A DNA stretch of 28,375 nt from Lindgomyces ingoldianus (Eukaryota > Ascomycota > Dothideomycetes > Pleosporales > Lindgomycetaceae): the NCBI RefSeq assembly GCF_010093535.1, contig NW_022985251.1, positions 8,474 through 36,848 on the forward strand. The letters run 5' to 3'. The notes beneath the pieces are model-generated. The model saw only the letters and a program-made list of their open reading frames with translations. It was not told where the DNA came from and made no database searches. The position numbers and the translations under genes were made by a program. Shown piece by piece: positions 1 through 10,710 of this stretch. The stretch's first letter is position 1. Each line of letters begins with the position of its first letter.

Positions 1-1630
1 AGTATATTATAGTAAACTATTATACATTATAATAAAATATAATAAAATATAATAAAATGTTAAAAAAGGTATTAAAATATAAAAAACTATTAAAATAATT
101 ATAAAATTTAAATTAAGTACAGCTATTAAAGTAAGTTAAATTATAAAAAAAAAGATATATATTAAAAAAATATATAAAATAAAAAAAATATAAAATAAAA
201 AAGTTATAGTATAAAAAATAAAGTAAAAAGACAACTATAGGTATAAAATAAAGTATAGTATAAAATAAATAAAAGTAGAGAAAATATAATAAAAAAATAT
301 TATAAAAAAATATTATAAAAAAATATTATATAAAAATATTATATAAAAACAAGTATAGAGAAAGATAGAGTATAAAGAAATATAGAGTATAAAAAAATAG
401 ATAGTATTAAAAAGGTTATAGATAACAAAAATTTTATAAAATAAATTATAGTATATAAAATTATAAAAGAAAGTATAGTTTAAAAAAAAGTATAGTATAA
501 ATAAAAACATAGCAGAGAAACATATAGCATATAAAAAAACATAGTAAAAGAAAAGTAATAGAAAAGTAAAAGAAAAGTAAAAGAAAAGTAAAAGAAAAGT
601 AAAAGAAAAGTAAAAGAAAAGTAAAAGAAAAGTAAAAGAAAAGTAAAAGAATAGTAAAAGAAAAAGTATAGTTATATAAAAGTATATTAAAAAATATAGT
701 ATAATATAATATTAAAAAAGTATAGTATAGAAAAGAATAGAGAATAAAAAGAAATATAAGTAATGTAAATAAAAGTAAACATAAAGTAAAAAACATTTTA
801 TAAAATAATAAAATAAAAACATTTTATAATAAAAAAATAGTATTAGAAAAGTTAAAGAAAAACATAGTAATAAAAGAAATAGTAAAGAAAAGCATTATAG
901 TGTAGGTAATTAAAAGTTAGAGTTAGAGTATATAATAAAACAAAAATATAATATAAAAAAAACAAGAAGTATAATAAAACAAAAAGATAATATAAAAAAA
1001 CAATAAGTATAGAATAAAAAAGTATAGTGTAAAAAGATTATTATATAAAAGTATAGTAAAAAAAAAAAGATAGTATAAAGGTATAATAAAGAAAAAGTTA
1101 TAGTATAAAAGAATAAAGTAAAAATAAAAATAAAGTAAAAATAAAGTAGTAAAATAAAGAGTATAAAACATAACATAGTGTAAAAAAGCATAGTATAAAA
1201 GAAGTGTAGTATAAAGAAATACATTGTAAAAAGAAATATAAATAAAGTAGTAAAGTAAATAGATAAACATATAAAGATTATAAAAGTATATAGTATAAAG
1301 AAAAATATAGTATAAAAAATATTATATAAAAAAAATATAAGTACAGTTAGTAAATAAAAGTTAGTATAATATAATAGTATATATTATAAAAAAAGATATA
1401 GCATAAATAATAGTATTATAATAGTAAAAAAAAAAATATAGTAAATAGAAAAAAGTAGCATAAAAGTATAGTTTAAAAGAAAACATAGTATAAATAAAAA
1501 TAAAGTATATAGAAAATATAGTATATAGAAAATATAGTATATAAAAAATATAGTAAAAGAATAGTATAGTAAAAGTATAGAATAAAGAAAAGCATAGTGT
1601 AAAATAAATAAAGTAACTAAAAATATAAGT
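1..1630. repeat. A-rich degenerate short-repeat track 1
   Basis: The plus strand is almost entirely A, T and G in loosely repeated words such as AGTATAAAAA, AACATAGTATAAAG and TAGTATATAAA. C occurs mainly in ACATAG or AGCATAG. The same word set recurs at 10795-11308, 15405-15492, 20826-20861 and 28052-28375, so it is a repeat family and not just random AT sequence. The minus strand gives F/Y/L-rich open frames, which are an effect of the composition and not genes. It is probably a mutated minisatellite; its original unit cannot be read. Confidence 0.75.
543..663. repeat. 11-bp tandem array (AGTAAAAGAAA)
   Basis: About eleven consecutive copies of the 11-bp unit AGTAAAAGAAA lie inside the A-rich track. 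Only isolated changes are seen (for example AGTAATAGAAA in the second unit and AGTAAAAGAAT in the tenth). The regularity contrasts with the degenerate track around it and suggests recent slippage expansion. Confidence 0.9.
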
Positions 1631-1851
1631 AAGAGAAAACAAAGAAATAAACCGCAGAAACAGGCATAAGGTTAGACCTGGGACACTAGGGTTTTTTTTG
1701 CGCAAAGGGACAAAAACAGGTTTAAAAGCTACAGGCAGGCAGCGGTTAAGCTATATAGGCGTTGTGGCAGAAGAGAGAGTAGTTAAAAGGTAGGCATTAG
1801 AGAGGTCTTAACTGTTTTTAGTAAGAGGATTGTTTAGCAAGGCAGCAAGGG
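1631..1851. other. Non-repetitive gap, nothing recognised
   Basis: This sequence is more GC-rich than the track before it and leads into the 183-bp satellite. I see no reading frame, RNA gene or repeat here. Confidence 0.6.
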
Positions 1852-3320
1852 GCGCTAGCTGCATTTAGGGTTTTAGTGGAATTAAACACTATCTACCTCT
1901 AGCTGTTAGTAGTACATAGATAATAGACAGAAATATTTTACAAAGGCTCTGTAAGCTAGATTCTGCAATTTTGTATGCATCCATACAGTTTGTAGGTAGT
2001 CGGGAATAGCATTGTAGTACTTAGCTGGCATTAAGCGCTAGCCGCATTTAGGTTTTTAGTAGAATTAAACGCTATCCACCTCTAGCTGTCAGTAGTACGT
2101 AGATAATAGACAGAAACGTTTTGCAAAGGCTCTGCAAGCCAGATTCTGTAATTTTGTATGCATCCATACAGTTTGTGGGTAGTCAGGAATAGCATTGTGG
2201 TTGGCTGGCATTAAGCGCTAGCCGCATTTGGGTTTTTAGTGGAATTAAACGCCATCCACCTCCAGCTGTTAGTAGTACGTAGATAATAGACAGAAACGTT
2301 TCACAAAGGCTCTGCAAGCCAGATTCTGTAATTTTGTATGCATCTATATAGTTTGTAGGTAGTCAGGAATAGCATTATGGTACTTGGCTGGCATTAAGCG
2401 CTAGCCGCATTTAGGTTTTTAGTAGAATCAAACACCATCCACCTCTAGCAGTTAGTGGTAAGTAGAAAATAGGCAGAGACGTTTTGCAAAAGCTCTGCAA
2501 GCTAGATTCTGTAATATTGTATGCATCTATATAGTTTGTGGGTAGTTAGGAATAGCATTATAGTACTTGGCTGGCATTAGGCGCTAGCTGCATTTAGGTT
2601 TTTAGTAGAATTAAACACCATCCACCTCTAGCAGTTAGTAGTAGGTAGATAATAGACAGAAACGTTTTACAAAGGCTCTGCAAGCTAGATTCTGTAATAT
2701 TGTATACATCTGTATAGTTTGTAGGTAGTTAGGAATAGCATTGTGGTACTTAGCTAGCATTAGGCGCTAGCTGCATTTAGGTTTTTAGTGGAATTAAACA
2801 CCATCCACCTCTAGCTGTTAGTAGTACATAGATAATAGACAGAAACGTTTCACAAAGGCTCTAAAAGCTAGATTCTGTAATATAGTATGCATACATATAG
2901 TTTGTAGGTAGTTGGGAATAGCATTGTAGTACTTAGCTGGTATTAGGCGCTAGCCGCATTCAGGTTTTTAGTGGAATTAAACACCATCCACCTCTAGCAG
3001 TTAGTAGTACGTAGATAATAGACAGAACTGTTTCACAAAGGCTCTACAAGCCAGATTCTGTAATATAGTATGCATATGTATAGTTTGTAGGTAGTTAGGA
3101 ATAGCATTATAGTACTTAGCTAGCATTAAGCGCTTGCTGCATTTAGGTTTTTAGTAGAATTAAACAGCACCCACCTCCAGCAGTTAGTAGTACATAGATA
3201 ATAGACAGAAACGTTTTGCAAAGGCCCTACAAGCTAGATTCTGTAATATAGTATGCATACGTATAGTAGGTAGTTAGGAATAGCATTGCGCACTTAGTAA
3301 GGCGTGCTAGCTGCATTAAG
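1852..3320. repeat. 183-bp tandem satellite, eight units
   Basis: Units begin with GCGCTAGC/GCGCTTGC at 1852, 2035, 2215, 2398, 2581, 2764, 2947 and 3130, with a degenerate ninth start near 3302. Spacing is 183 bp except one 180-bp unit (2035-2214, lacking three bases near its end) and a shorter last unit. Each unit contains CTGCATTTAGG, ATTAAACACCATCCACCTC, AGATAATAGACAGAAACG and GGAATAGCATT. Units differ mainly by C/T and G/A exchanges. No frame stays open across units. The length is close to one nucleosome repeat. It may be a subtelomeric or pericentromeric satellite; the function is unknown. Confidence 0.95.
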
Positions 3321-3838
3321 GCTTTTTCTTGCATAAGCTAAGAAAGGGTTATATAAGAGGTAAGTTAACAAGGTAGTAAGATCTAAACAAGGTGCATTAA
3401 ACAAGTGTATTGTAAGGTCTAAAAAGCTTAATAGAGCTCTAAGCTAACTATATACTGTACAAGATAGAAGCTATGCCTAATAAGTAAATAGTGCAGTACA
3501 TGGGTATAATATCACGTAAGACACGTGCGACACTAACTACAGGATATAGAGCACAAAGGAGTAAGCAACTGCATGCTGCAAGAGCTAGGGTAGGTAGTAG
3601 TAGTGCGTGGAAACTAAGATAGTCTATAAAATAGTAAATTATCCCTCTGCAGTGTAGAAGACTTACTACAGATGTGCAATAAGTTAATGTCTTTTTAGAA
3701 AACTCTAGCAAGGTTAATTAGAATAATATTTTATAGTTATAATAGCATATAAGTTAAGTGTTACTTAAGTATTATTAAAAAGAGCTAATAGTAAGATTTA
3801 TAAAACAATTAGCGTAGCTATAGTGTAAACCTATAGGC
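3321..3838. other. Unassigned spacer with a possible decayed small frame
   Basis: There is no recognised element. The minus strand is open from 3711 to 3448 (87 codons, hydrophobic, no known family). The plus strand over the same bases reads as a Cys-containing frame broken only by TAA/TAG. Neither can be assigned as a gene from sequence alone. Confidence 0.35.
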
Positions 3839-3960
3839 AGGAGATAGCTAAAGGGAAGAGAAAAAAAAGGGGGAGAGAGAGAGAGTAAAAGGAAGAGGAG
3901 GTAAGGGTTTTAGTATAAATACTAGTATGTATTGCTAAACCCCCTTACTTTGTCTGCTCC
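3839..3960. repeat. ACTAGT-centred hairpin element, copy 1
   Basis: A purine-rich arm (GGAGATAGCTAAAGGGAAGAG, then GA repeats) leads into GTAAGGGTTTTAGTATAAAT, the palindromic core ATACTAGTAT (3919-3928), then a mirrored arm ending in TAAACCCCCTTAC and a pyrimidine-rich stretch. The inner palindrome spans about 3901-3947. It is one of at least six related hairpins in the window. No coding capacity. Confidence 0.8.
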
Positions 3961-4167
3961 TTAACATGTATATACACAGTAGCACACGTGACAGGTAAAT
4001 TTACTGTAATAAAGCATGCGTTATAATGTAAAATGCGCTAAACCTTATACAGAATACTCTTTTAAAGTTAATGTAAAATAATTATTATATTTTTAGCTAA
4101 GGGGTTTATTTATTATTCTAATGTATAGCTAAACAGCTTAGCATAGGTCTAGCTAATATGTAGAATA
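3961..4167. other. Spacer, nothing recognised
   Basis: AT-rich sequence between two hairpin elements; no frame or repeat was identified. Confidence 0.5.
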
Positions 4168-4563
4168 AGGAGATAGCTAGAGGGTAGAGGGGGGGTTTTA
4201 GTATAGGTACCTACTTACTACTGCTAATGCACTAACTACATATAAGCTTAGCACACGCGCTAGCTATAAATAACTATTTATAACCTTATAAGCTCTTTTT
4301 ACCTCTACAATCTACTACTCTCTGCTCTAGCAGCAGAAGCAGCAGCAGCGACAACAACAACAACAACAATAATAATAAGAACAGGTGTAATTTTAGCAAA
4401 TTTAAATAATTTTAACTAAAAAAGTAATTATAAGTTATTTATAAGCTAGCGCTAACTAGCACAGTGTACTAAAGTTCTAATTAGCTAATTCTAGCAAGTG
4501 TAGCGTTTTTCTTAAGTCCCTTTAAGGTAGTACCTATTCTAAAAGCCCCCCCCTCCCTCCTTT
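4168..4563. repeat. Segment bounded by inverted hairpin halves
   Basis: The left end (4168-4215) reads purine-rich, seven Gs, TTTTAGTATAGGTACCTA. The right end (about 4524-4563) is its inverted counterpart, TAGTACCTATTCTAAAAG followed by a C-run and CCTCC. Together they look like the two arms of the hairpin family separated by about 310 bp, either a hairpin split by an insertion or a MITE-like unit with 35-40 bp inverted ends. Inside lie CAG/CAA/AAT trinucleotide runs at 4322-4378. No target duplication could be fixed. Confidence 0.55.
4322..4378. repeat. Trinucleotide microsatellite
   Basis: Consecutive GCA/CAG, CAA and ATA triplet runs (CAGCAG, CAACAACAA, AATAATAAT). The grading from CAG to CAA to AAT suggests slippage followed by point mutation. 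Confidence 0.8.
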
Positions 4564-4752
4564 TGTCTTTATATCCTTCACCCTTATTTGCTACCTACTG
4601 CAGTAGAAACAACCTATTACACTCTAACAAACCTGCCTAGGAACTAGCTAGAAACAGCTAAGTCTAATATTAAAGCTAGGCCTCTAAGATTTAGTAAGTG
4701 TTTTCTATATTTACTAGACTTTTTATTATAGTATGCCTAGGCTAGAGCTAAT

Positions 4753-4815
4753 AGAGGGGAAAGAAGAGGTTTAGCTTTATGTACTAGTACTTAAGGCTAA
4801 ACTCTTTTCCTTTTT
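4753..4815. repeat. ACTAGT-centred hairpin element, copy 3
   Basis: GAAGAGGTTTAGCTTTATGT and its near-complement flank the core GTACTAGTAC (4781-4790). The right arm reads TTAAGGCTAAACTCTTTTC. The arms match over about 25 bp each with a few G:T-like mismatches, as expected after C-to-T change. Confidence 0.75.
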
Positions 4816-5059
4816 AGTACTTATCCTTCTCCCCCTCTTTAATTAGTGCTTATACTTAACTCTTTACTCTAGTACATATTCTATATATTTTATAATATTA
4901 TTAAGTTCTTTAGTAAACTTATACCTATTTAGGTTTAAGCTTAGCTAACATTATAATAAAGTTATAAATCTAGGTGCATCTTCTAGCTATAGTTAGGCAG
5001 AGCCTAGAAAGCAGCGTAGTTAGCTCTAAACCTGCAGCCTTTTACTATATTTAGACACT
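4816..5059. other. Spacer upstream of the decayed coding region
   Basis: AT-rich; the coding frame that follows may begin within this interval, but no start codon or promoter can be placed. Confidence 0.4.
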
Positions 5060-5959
5060 AATTCTATATCCTAGTTAACTTCTCTAATTTGCTATTTCTT
5101 TAAGTTTTAAAATTACTATAAAGTTAAACTAGATCCTACTATAAATACATTTTTTAAAAATAAATAGCTAAAAAAGTAAGCTTAGGCTAAAGCTATTAAA
5201 AAGTTTATTACTAATAAGCTTACTAAATTAGACTAAAATTTAAAAAACATTAAAGTAGTTAGGTAAGACACTAAGACTAGTAAAATTATTTTATATACAG
5301 CTACATAAAGTATTATATAGTTAGCTCTATATTTTAATGTAACCTAAAGCAAGCTTTTAGATGTAATTAAAAGTAATTATAAATTTTATAAGGTAACTAG
5401 TTAACTCTAGCGCGCCTATTTTTTTTACTTTAGCAACACTAAAGAACCTAACCTACAGATAGTTTTTAACACTATTATAAATAACTAACACTAGAAGACT
5501 TATTATTTTAAAGGCACACTAATAAAGTTCTATAATTTTAAAATGCTATTAAAGGTTAAGATGTATGCTTTTATACTAAAAGTAGTTATATTTAACCTTT
5601 TTAAACAAGCTAATAGGCTCTTTTATAGTTATAGTATTCTTAAGACTTTTGTCTCTAACTAAGCATAGAATCTTATTAAGTATTTTAAGTAGCTTAGTAG
5701 CTAGGCTAAGAAACAAGCAGTTAACTCTAAGCCTTATAGTAGTAATTATGTTACTATAAATACTATTACAGCTAATGCCTTAAATTCTAAGATCTTATGT
5801 GTAGAAACTTTAGAAGCTTACGCTAAACTAACCTAGTTAAAAAAAAGTAGCTGCGCTAAGGCTGCAAAACAAATTAAGGCGCTTAGTAGTAAACAGGTCC
5901 TTAAGAAATACGCTATCTACCCTACTAAGCTAGAAGAAGCACTTAATATATTTAAGCCT

Positions 5960-6095
5960 AGTCTAGGTTCTAATTTTAATTTACATTTACATTTAGATTT
6001 AGATTTAAAATTAGATTTAAATTTAGATTTAAATTTAGATTTAGATTTAAATTTAGATTTAAATTTAGATTTAAATTTAAATTTAAATTCTAATT
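5960..6095. repeat. Hexamer array (TTAGAT/TTAAAT)
   Basis: About twenty consecutive 6-bp units, mostly ATTTAG, ATTTAA and a few ATTTAC. In the plus frame of the decayed gene it gives alternating Leu and Asp/Asn/His; on the minus strand it gives Lys/Phe/Ser repeats. It is probably a coding minisatellite with G-to-A change at the variable position. Confidence 0.85.
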
Positions 6096-6560
6096 CTAGC
6101 ACTACATTAGATAAATTAAGGGAGGATAAAGAGAAGGCACCTGCGCGCAATATTCTAGGCAGCAGAGACAGCAGTAGCAGGGTGGCGCGTCTAACTTTCT
6201 AGAAAGGACATAACCATAGTTAGAGTAAAGACTACATAAGGAAAAAAAAAAAGGCTACTTTAGTAATGCTATTATCTTTCTACTGCCTAAATGTAAATAG
6301 AGATAAAAAAAACCTAAGGCAGACATAGTTTAAAGATAATAAAGTGCATAAAGAGGTTTATATTTAGAACCTACTTAACTATAAAGAAGTAGACTAGATA
6401 GATAACTACTGCCCTAACCTAAGGTTTAATCCTAGCAATGTAATAAAAAATACAACTCTAGAACATAAGCTTACCCTACACACTAGTAGTAATGTTAAAG
6501 AAGAGACAGAAAAGCCTAGCTAATTAATAAATAAGCTGCTTAAGTTAGATTATACTTAAA

Positions 6561-6605
6561 AAAAAGTTTTGCTATATATACTAGTACCTAACCTAAAAAC
6601 CCCTC
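6561..6605. repeat. ACTAGT-centred hairpin, copy 4 (weak)
   Basis: AAGTTTTGCTATATATACTA on the left, core ACTAGT at 6580-6585, and GTACCTAACCTAAAAACCCC on the right resemble the other hairpins. The left arm has lost its G tract. It lies inside the decayed coding frame, which reads through it. Confidence 0.5.
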
Positions 6606-6626
6606 TAACACTTGTTAATCTGCTGT

Positions 6627-6659
6627 AGACCTAGACCTAGACCTAGACCTAGACCTAGG
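6627..6659. repeat. Hexamer array (CCTAGA)
   Basis: Five perfect CCTAGA units plus partial flanks. CTAG is the expected RIP product of CCAG or CTGG, so the ancestral unit may have been CCAGAC- or CTGGAC-like. It is not a telomeric repeat. Confidence 0.85.
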
Positions 6660-7424
6660 TTTCTGTTCCTTCTTTAGGGCACAACAAGGTTTAGGCGTCT
6701 ACTTCTACATAAGGCCCTATTGCCTCTGCACTAGAAGCTCTATTAAGACTTAATGCTTATAACAAGAATAAAAAGGCTATGCTTAATATTACACATTAAA
6801 ATTAACTTATTTGCATTTTATATATGCAGACTTTGTACTTTTTAGCTTAATTTAGTAAAGAGAAGATTAGCTAATATTTTAAAAATAAATATCTTAATAG
6901 CGTGTTAGTGTTTGCTGCTTAGCTGCTAGCAGATTAAAAATATAAGGCTGCTTACACTGTACTCTAAGACAGTGCTAAACTAGTAAACGCACCCTAGACA
7001 TAGATGCACAGTAAGAATAAAAAAAATCTACTAAATAAAAGTGTTATAGGCTTACTAGAGACTAATGCAGCATTTTATAAATATAAGTGTAAAGCATTAG
7101 AGCTTATGTTAAATCTAGTCTACTAGCTTTAAGACTATTAAGCAGCTCTAACTACTAATTTTGTCTGCTATAAAAGCTATCCTTAACTGCTAAGAATAAC
7201 ATCCGCACAGACACCTGCGTAGTGGCAGATTATAAGGGCTGCTGTAATTGCAGACAAATATAACACATTTATAAAGAACAACACTGCACTACATAGTGTG
7301 TGCTTAGTTAACTAGGTTAGCATTAGTAAAACTAACACTATTTTTCTTTCTTAGAACATTATAAGTTCTACTAACCTTATTTATTTAAAAGATTACTATA
7401 GGGTGCTAAAGACCTAAAAAAAGA

Positions 7425-7560
7425 GACAGAGGGAAAGAAAAAAAAGAAAAAAAAGAGGGGGAGAATTTTAGATTAGGTACTAGTGTACTTAACCTAAAAC
7501 ACCCCCCTTCTTTCTCTCTCTCTCTCTCTCTTCTTCTCCTCTTTATACTTATTTCTATTC
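7425..7560. repeat. ACTAGT-centred hairpin element, copy 5
   Basis: A 45-bp almost pure purine arm (A and G runs ending GAGGGGGAGAATTTTAGATT) is followed by the core GGTACTAGTGTAC (ACTAGT at 7479-7484). The mirrored arm is AACCTAAAACACCCCCCTTC with a long CT run (7509-7531). This is the longest hairpin of the family here and separates the two halves of the decayed coding region. Confidence 0.8.
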
Positions 7561-7599
7561 TCTATGTGTTGCTTTTCTATCTAATTTAGACACTAACGC

Positions 7600-10332
7600 T
7601 TCTTAGTATCTTAATAGGAGGAAAATTAAGCTTTAGCAGCTATATAATAATAAAGATTAAAAGGCTTTTAAAAATTATCTTACACCTAAGCTGTTTATCT
7701 ACGCTACTTAACCCTATTTATTTAAATAGGCTGCTATTAATGCTTAGAATTTCTTTAATAGATATTATATTATTATCTATACTAGTAACAAATCTTGCTT
7801 ACTTAAGTAGATTAAGGAAGTTAAATATATTACTAGCACTTTTAAGTAAGACTATTTAATCTTTAACTCTAAAAATAAGACAAACTCTTAAGTTATCCTT
7901 ATTACCTCTTACAGCATTTTATACACTTAAAATAGTCCTACTGCGCATAAGGATTAGCTTCTTAAGCAATACACGCTCTTATAGTTAAAAAAGATAGATA
8001 TTAACCTAGATATTAATTACTTTTATTTATCTAGAGAATAGAAAGGTTATCTAGTAAGCATATTCTAAGCTAGCGCATTAGATAAAGGGTAGTAAGTGCT
8101 TACAGATGTACTCTAGGTTGCTAAGGCTATGCTTACATTTCTAGGTATTATAAAACTTTTAACAGTATAGCTAGCTACACTGTTTACTAGCTTAAGCTCC
8201 CTTAGACTATAATTATAACTGCTACACTAATTCCCTAGAAATACTTAGATTTTAGAAGCCTACTTAGTTTAATTTAGTAAACTAAGGTTAATAAGTAGGC
8301 TAATAAACTCCTTAAAGTAAACAAGCTACATAATTCTTATAAAAAGTACAGTAATAAAACACTAGTTAATTTTAACATTAGCTATCTTTACTTTACATAC
8401 TACTACTTTAATAAATTTATTACTAACAAGCTAGGCTTTACTAAATAAGGCAAATAAATTACCTAGATCTAGTCTAAAGTGCTAATCTAACATAATTATA
8501 TGTCTAAGTGTGTTATTAACTCTAAAGGCACTAAGTATATAATTAGAAACTTAATGCCTTATAGTTACTATGTCTAGGTTTACCTAGAAAACAACTGCAG
8601 AAGTAAGTCTATCTACGCTAGGTATGCACCACAGTTTGTTAGTAAGATAATTAAGGATAAAGACAGTAATTGCCTGTTCCTAAACTCCTAAAACATGCGT
8701 ATACTAAACTTAATATTTATTAACCTTATGCTTTATTTTGCTAAATCTATTTATTCTGTTAAAGTTTATAATAAATTGTCTTAAAAGACAGTAAAAGCCT
8801 TAATAAGAAAGGTCTATAATTTAGTTCTTAGAAAATATAATACACTTTTTATGTTCTAAGATTACGTTAGCTAGATGTACAAACTTATGCGTAAGATTAA
8901 GAACAATGTAATTACTGCTAGTGTTAAGAAGCTTATTATGTTGCTGCTTCCTAGCCCTAATAAACTCTATAAGCCTAGAGCTAGCCTACTCCTTGTCTAA
9001 CTCTTCCTAAGCTAATTAGTGCAATTCTGCGCGCTCCTTACAGCTATTGCTAACTAAATTATTAAGAGTAACAAAAAAGCCCTTATATTCACACAGAATC
9101 TGTAGGAGCAGCAGCTGCTTATTGTCATCCTATCACTCCTTAATATTAAGGCTAACGCGCATATTTCTAGTAGTAATGTGCGGCACAAAGACAAGCTTGT
9201 ACAGAAATTCTAGCAGCTATTAAGTCAGAACCTCACTAACAATCCCCACAGTGCTAGTGTGCTAGACAAGGACCTTAAGGTCCTAGTTATGTCCTACTAT
9301 ATAAATTCTAGTCTTAACCTGCACTATAACTGCTATAATATGCACACTTTCTTACCTACTCTATCTTCTCCTATATAGATTTAAGCGTGTAGGCAAATTA
9401 TGCGCTTTAGACAGACAAAGAACTGTCTTATTATTAAGTACTATGTTAAAAATACAAGCAACTACTACTAGATAGCAAATGCAACCTTAAATGCTCTTAC
9501 TAGCATTTCTGCCTTAATTAATAGGTATAATAAGTAAGAGGGCAAAGTTTCTATTAACATTAAGGGTGTTAAAGTTGTTAGCAATTAGATTAGTGTTAAG
9601 CAGAATATTCTTAATAATTTTGTTATGTAGAACAATAAGCTGTACAACTTAAACAATAAAGAGACTCTTAAAGGCGCTTATAAGTACAGTAAAAAGCTTA
9701 ATTACAACAAGGTCCTACTAAAACTCTTTAACACATAATATAAAGAGGATGTTAGAGTTAGCACTAATAAAAGCAGCTTTACTTTAATAGCTACTACAGC
9801 TGCGCTCCTTAACAACCTAGAGACACTTACTCCTGCTAGGACTATAGCAGGAAGGATGCAACCTGTCACGCTAAAGGACATGTAGTCCTTTTTAGAGCAA
9901 TTAGGCTTGTCTAGGCAGCTAGCGCGCCTTAAAGAAGCACTAATTAACATTAACATTAAGATGCTAGATAACAACAAGCAGCCTCCTGCCACACCTAGCA
10001 AAATTAGTTGTACTACTAAGGCTAGTAAAAAGAGGGCTAATGTAAAGAAAGGTAGTAAGAAGAAGCCTAGTAAAAAGAAGACAAGCAGTAATAAGCGTAA
10101 ACAGACAGCTAATAATAAGTTAAGCCTTAATACCTCTAAGCCCTAGCCTTAGCCCTAGTCTTGTCAAGCAGCTAACAATATGCCACCTACTAAGGACACA
10201 GAACTAGTTAAGCCTAGGGATGATGACCTAGCTAACCCTAACAATACAGCTAATAGAAAGGTCAAGAAGTCTACTAGTAGTGTAGGTTAAGGGGGGTAGG
10301 GTGGAGGCAGCAGAGGCAAGAGCTAGTCCTAA
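7600..10332 (+). pseudogene. RIP-degraded SNF2-family helicase/ATPase
   Basis: With TAA/TAG read as mutated Gln/Trp codons, the plus strand gives the helicase motifs of the SNF2 family in the right order. There is a Walker-A-like T-S-N-K-S at about 7781-7795 (Gly codons changed to Ser and Asn), a T-S-Y motif at 7904-7912, and an I-T-A-T-x-I-P motif III at about 8215-8235. The C-terminal lobe has motif IV KALIFTQNLWEQQ (9076-9114), motif V VLVMSYY followed by SLNLHYNC (9280-9336), and motif VI W-I-Q-A-C-R-Q...RFRQTK (9376-9420). The frame changes once between about 8060 and 8200; a DEAH-like motif expected there is not visible. The tail is Lys/Ser-rich (10000-10140) and ends Gly-rich before TAA at 10330. 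Such proteins are DNA translocases; this copy cannot be expressed intact. The 3' third is the least mutated part. It is probably continuous with the coding region upstream. Confidence 0.85.
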
Positions 10333-10710
10333 ATAATAAATTAGTTATGTAGCAGTGCATAGAGACAGATTTAGGTTAGGTCTATGTTTAATTTAGTATA
10401 AGTTTTTTTGTCTAGCGTTAGTTACAGTAAGATACCTAAACATAACAGTCTAGCATAGTTATTACATTAACTTATATGCATGCTAAGATAGATTTCTATA
10501 TTAAATACTCCTTTTTTAAATGCATTATGCTATAGGAATCTACAAAATAGCTTGCAACAAACGTTCTAACAAGCAATGTAATAGCAGAAGACGTTAAGTT
10601 GCAGGGAAGATATAGGTTATGTATGCTAACATTGCCTAATCACGTCTAACCTTAACCTAGTTCTATGTAATTTCTAGTAAGGTGGGCGTACAGTGCAGAC
10701 TGTGGAACTA
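10333..10710. other. Spacer, nothing recognised
   Basis: Moderately AT-rich sequence downstream of the helicase relic. No frame, repeat or element was identified. Confidence 0.5.

Larger units (their letters stand above)
5060..7410 (+). pseudogene. Decayed coding region, N-terminal half, unknown
   Basis: One plus-strand frame (first bases of codons at positions equal to 2 modulo 3) reads as protein-like sequence over roughly 780 codons. It is broken only by TAA and TAG, the stops that RIP makes from CAA, CAG and TGG. It contains a Lys-rich stretch, an Asp/Leu/Asn low-complexity stretch from the hexamer array at 5960-6095, and another hexamer array near 6627-6659. I recognise no domain. The same frame resumes after the hairpin at 7425-7560 and enters the SNF2-like part, so this may be the N-terminal half of one large protein of about 1,750 codons. 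The start is not determinable. The absence of a recognisable domain keeps the call tentative. Confidence 0.5.

Noticed and set aside
313..1705. Several minus-strand open frames rich in Phe, Tyr, Leu and Ile
   Set aside because: They follow from an A-rich plus strand with almost no C. They have no domain, no start context, and the same pattern appears in every A-rich track.
1852..3320. CRISPR-like array
   Set aside because: The whole 183-bp unit repeats with no unique spacers, and the organism appears to be a fungus.
5960..6660. Hexamer arrays as interstitial telomere repeats
   Set aside because: Units are ATTTAG/ATTTAA and CCTAGA, not TTAGGG/CCCTAA, and they fall in a coding frame.
9702..10001. 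Minus-strand frame of 99 codons
   Set aside because: It is the shadow of the plus-strand SNF2-like C-terminal region, whose motifs and codon pattern are on the other strand.
5060..10332. Alternative genetic code reading TAA/TAG as Gln or Trp
   Set aside because: TAA/TAG replace both Gln and Trp codons, conserved Gly and Asp codons are also changed by G-to-A, and non-coding repeats show the same transitions. Mutation explains this; reassignment does not.
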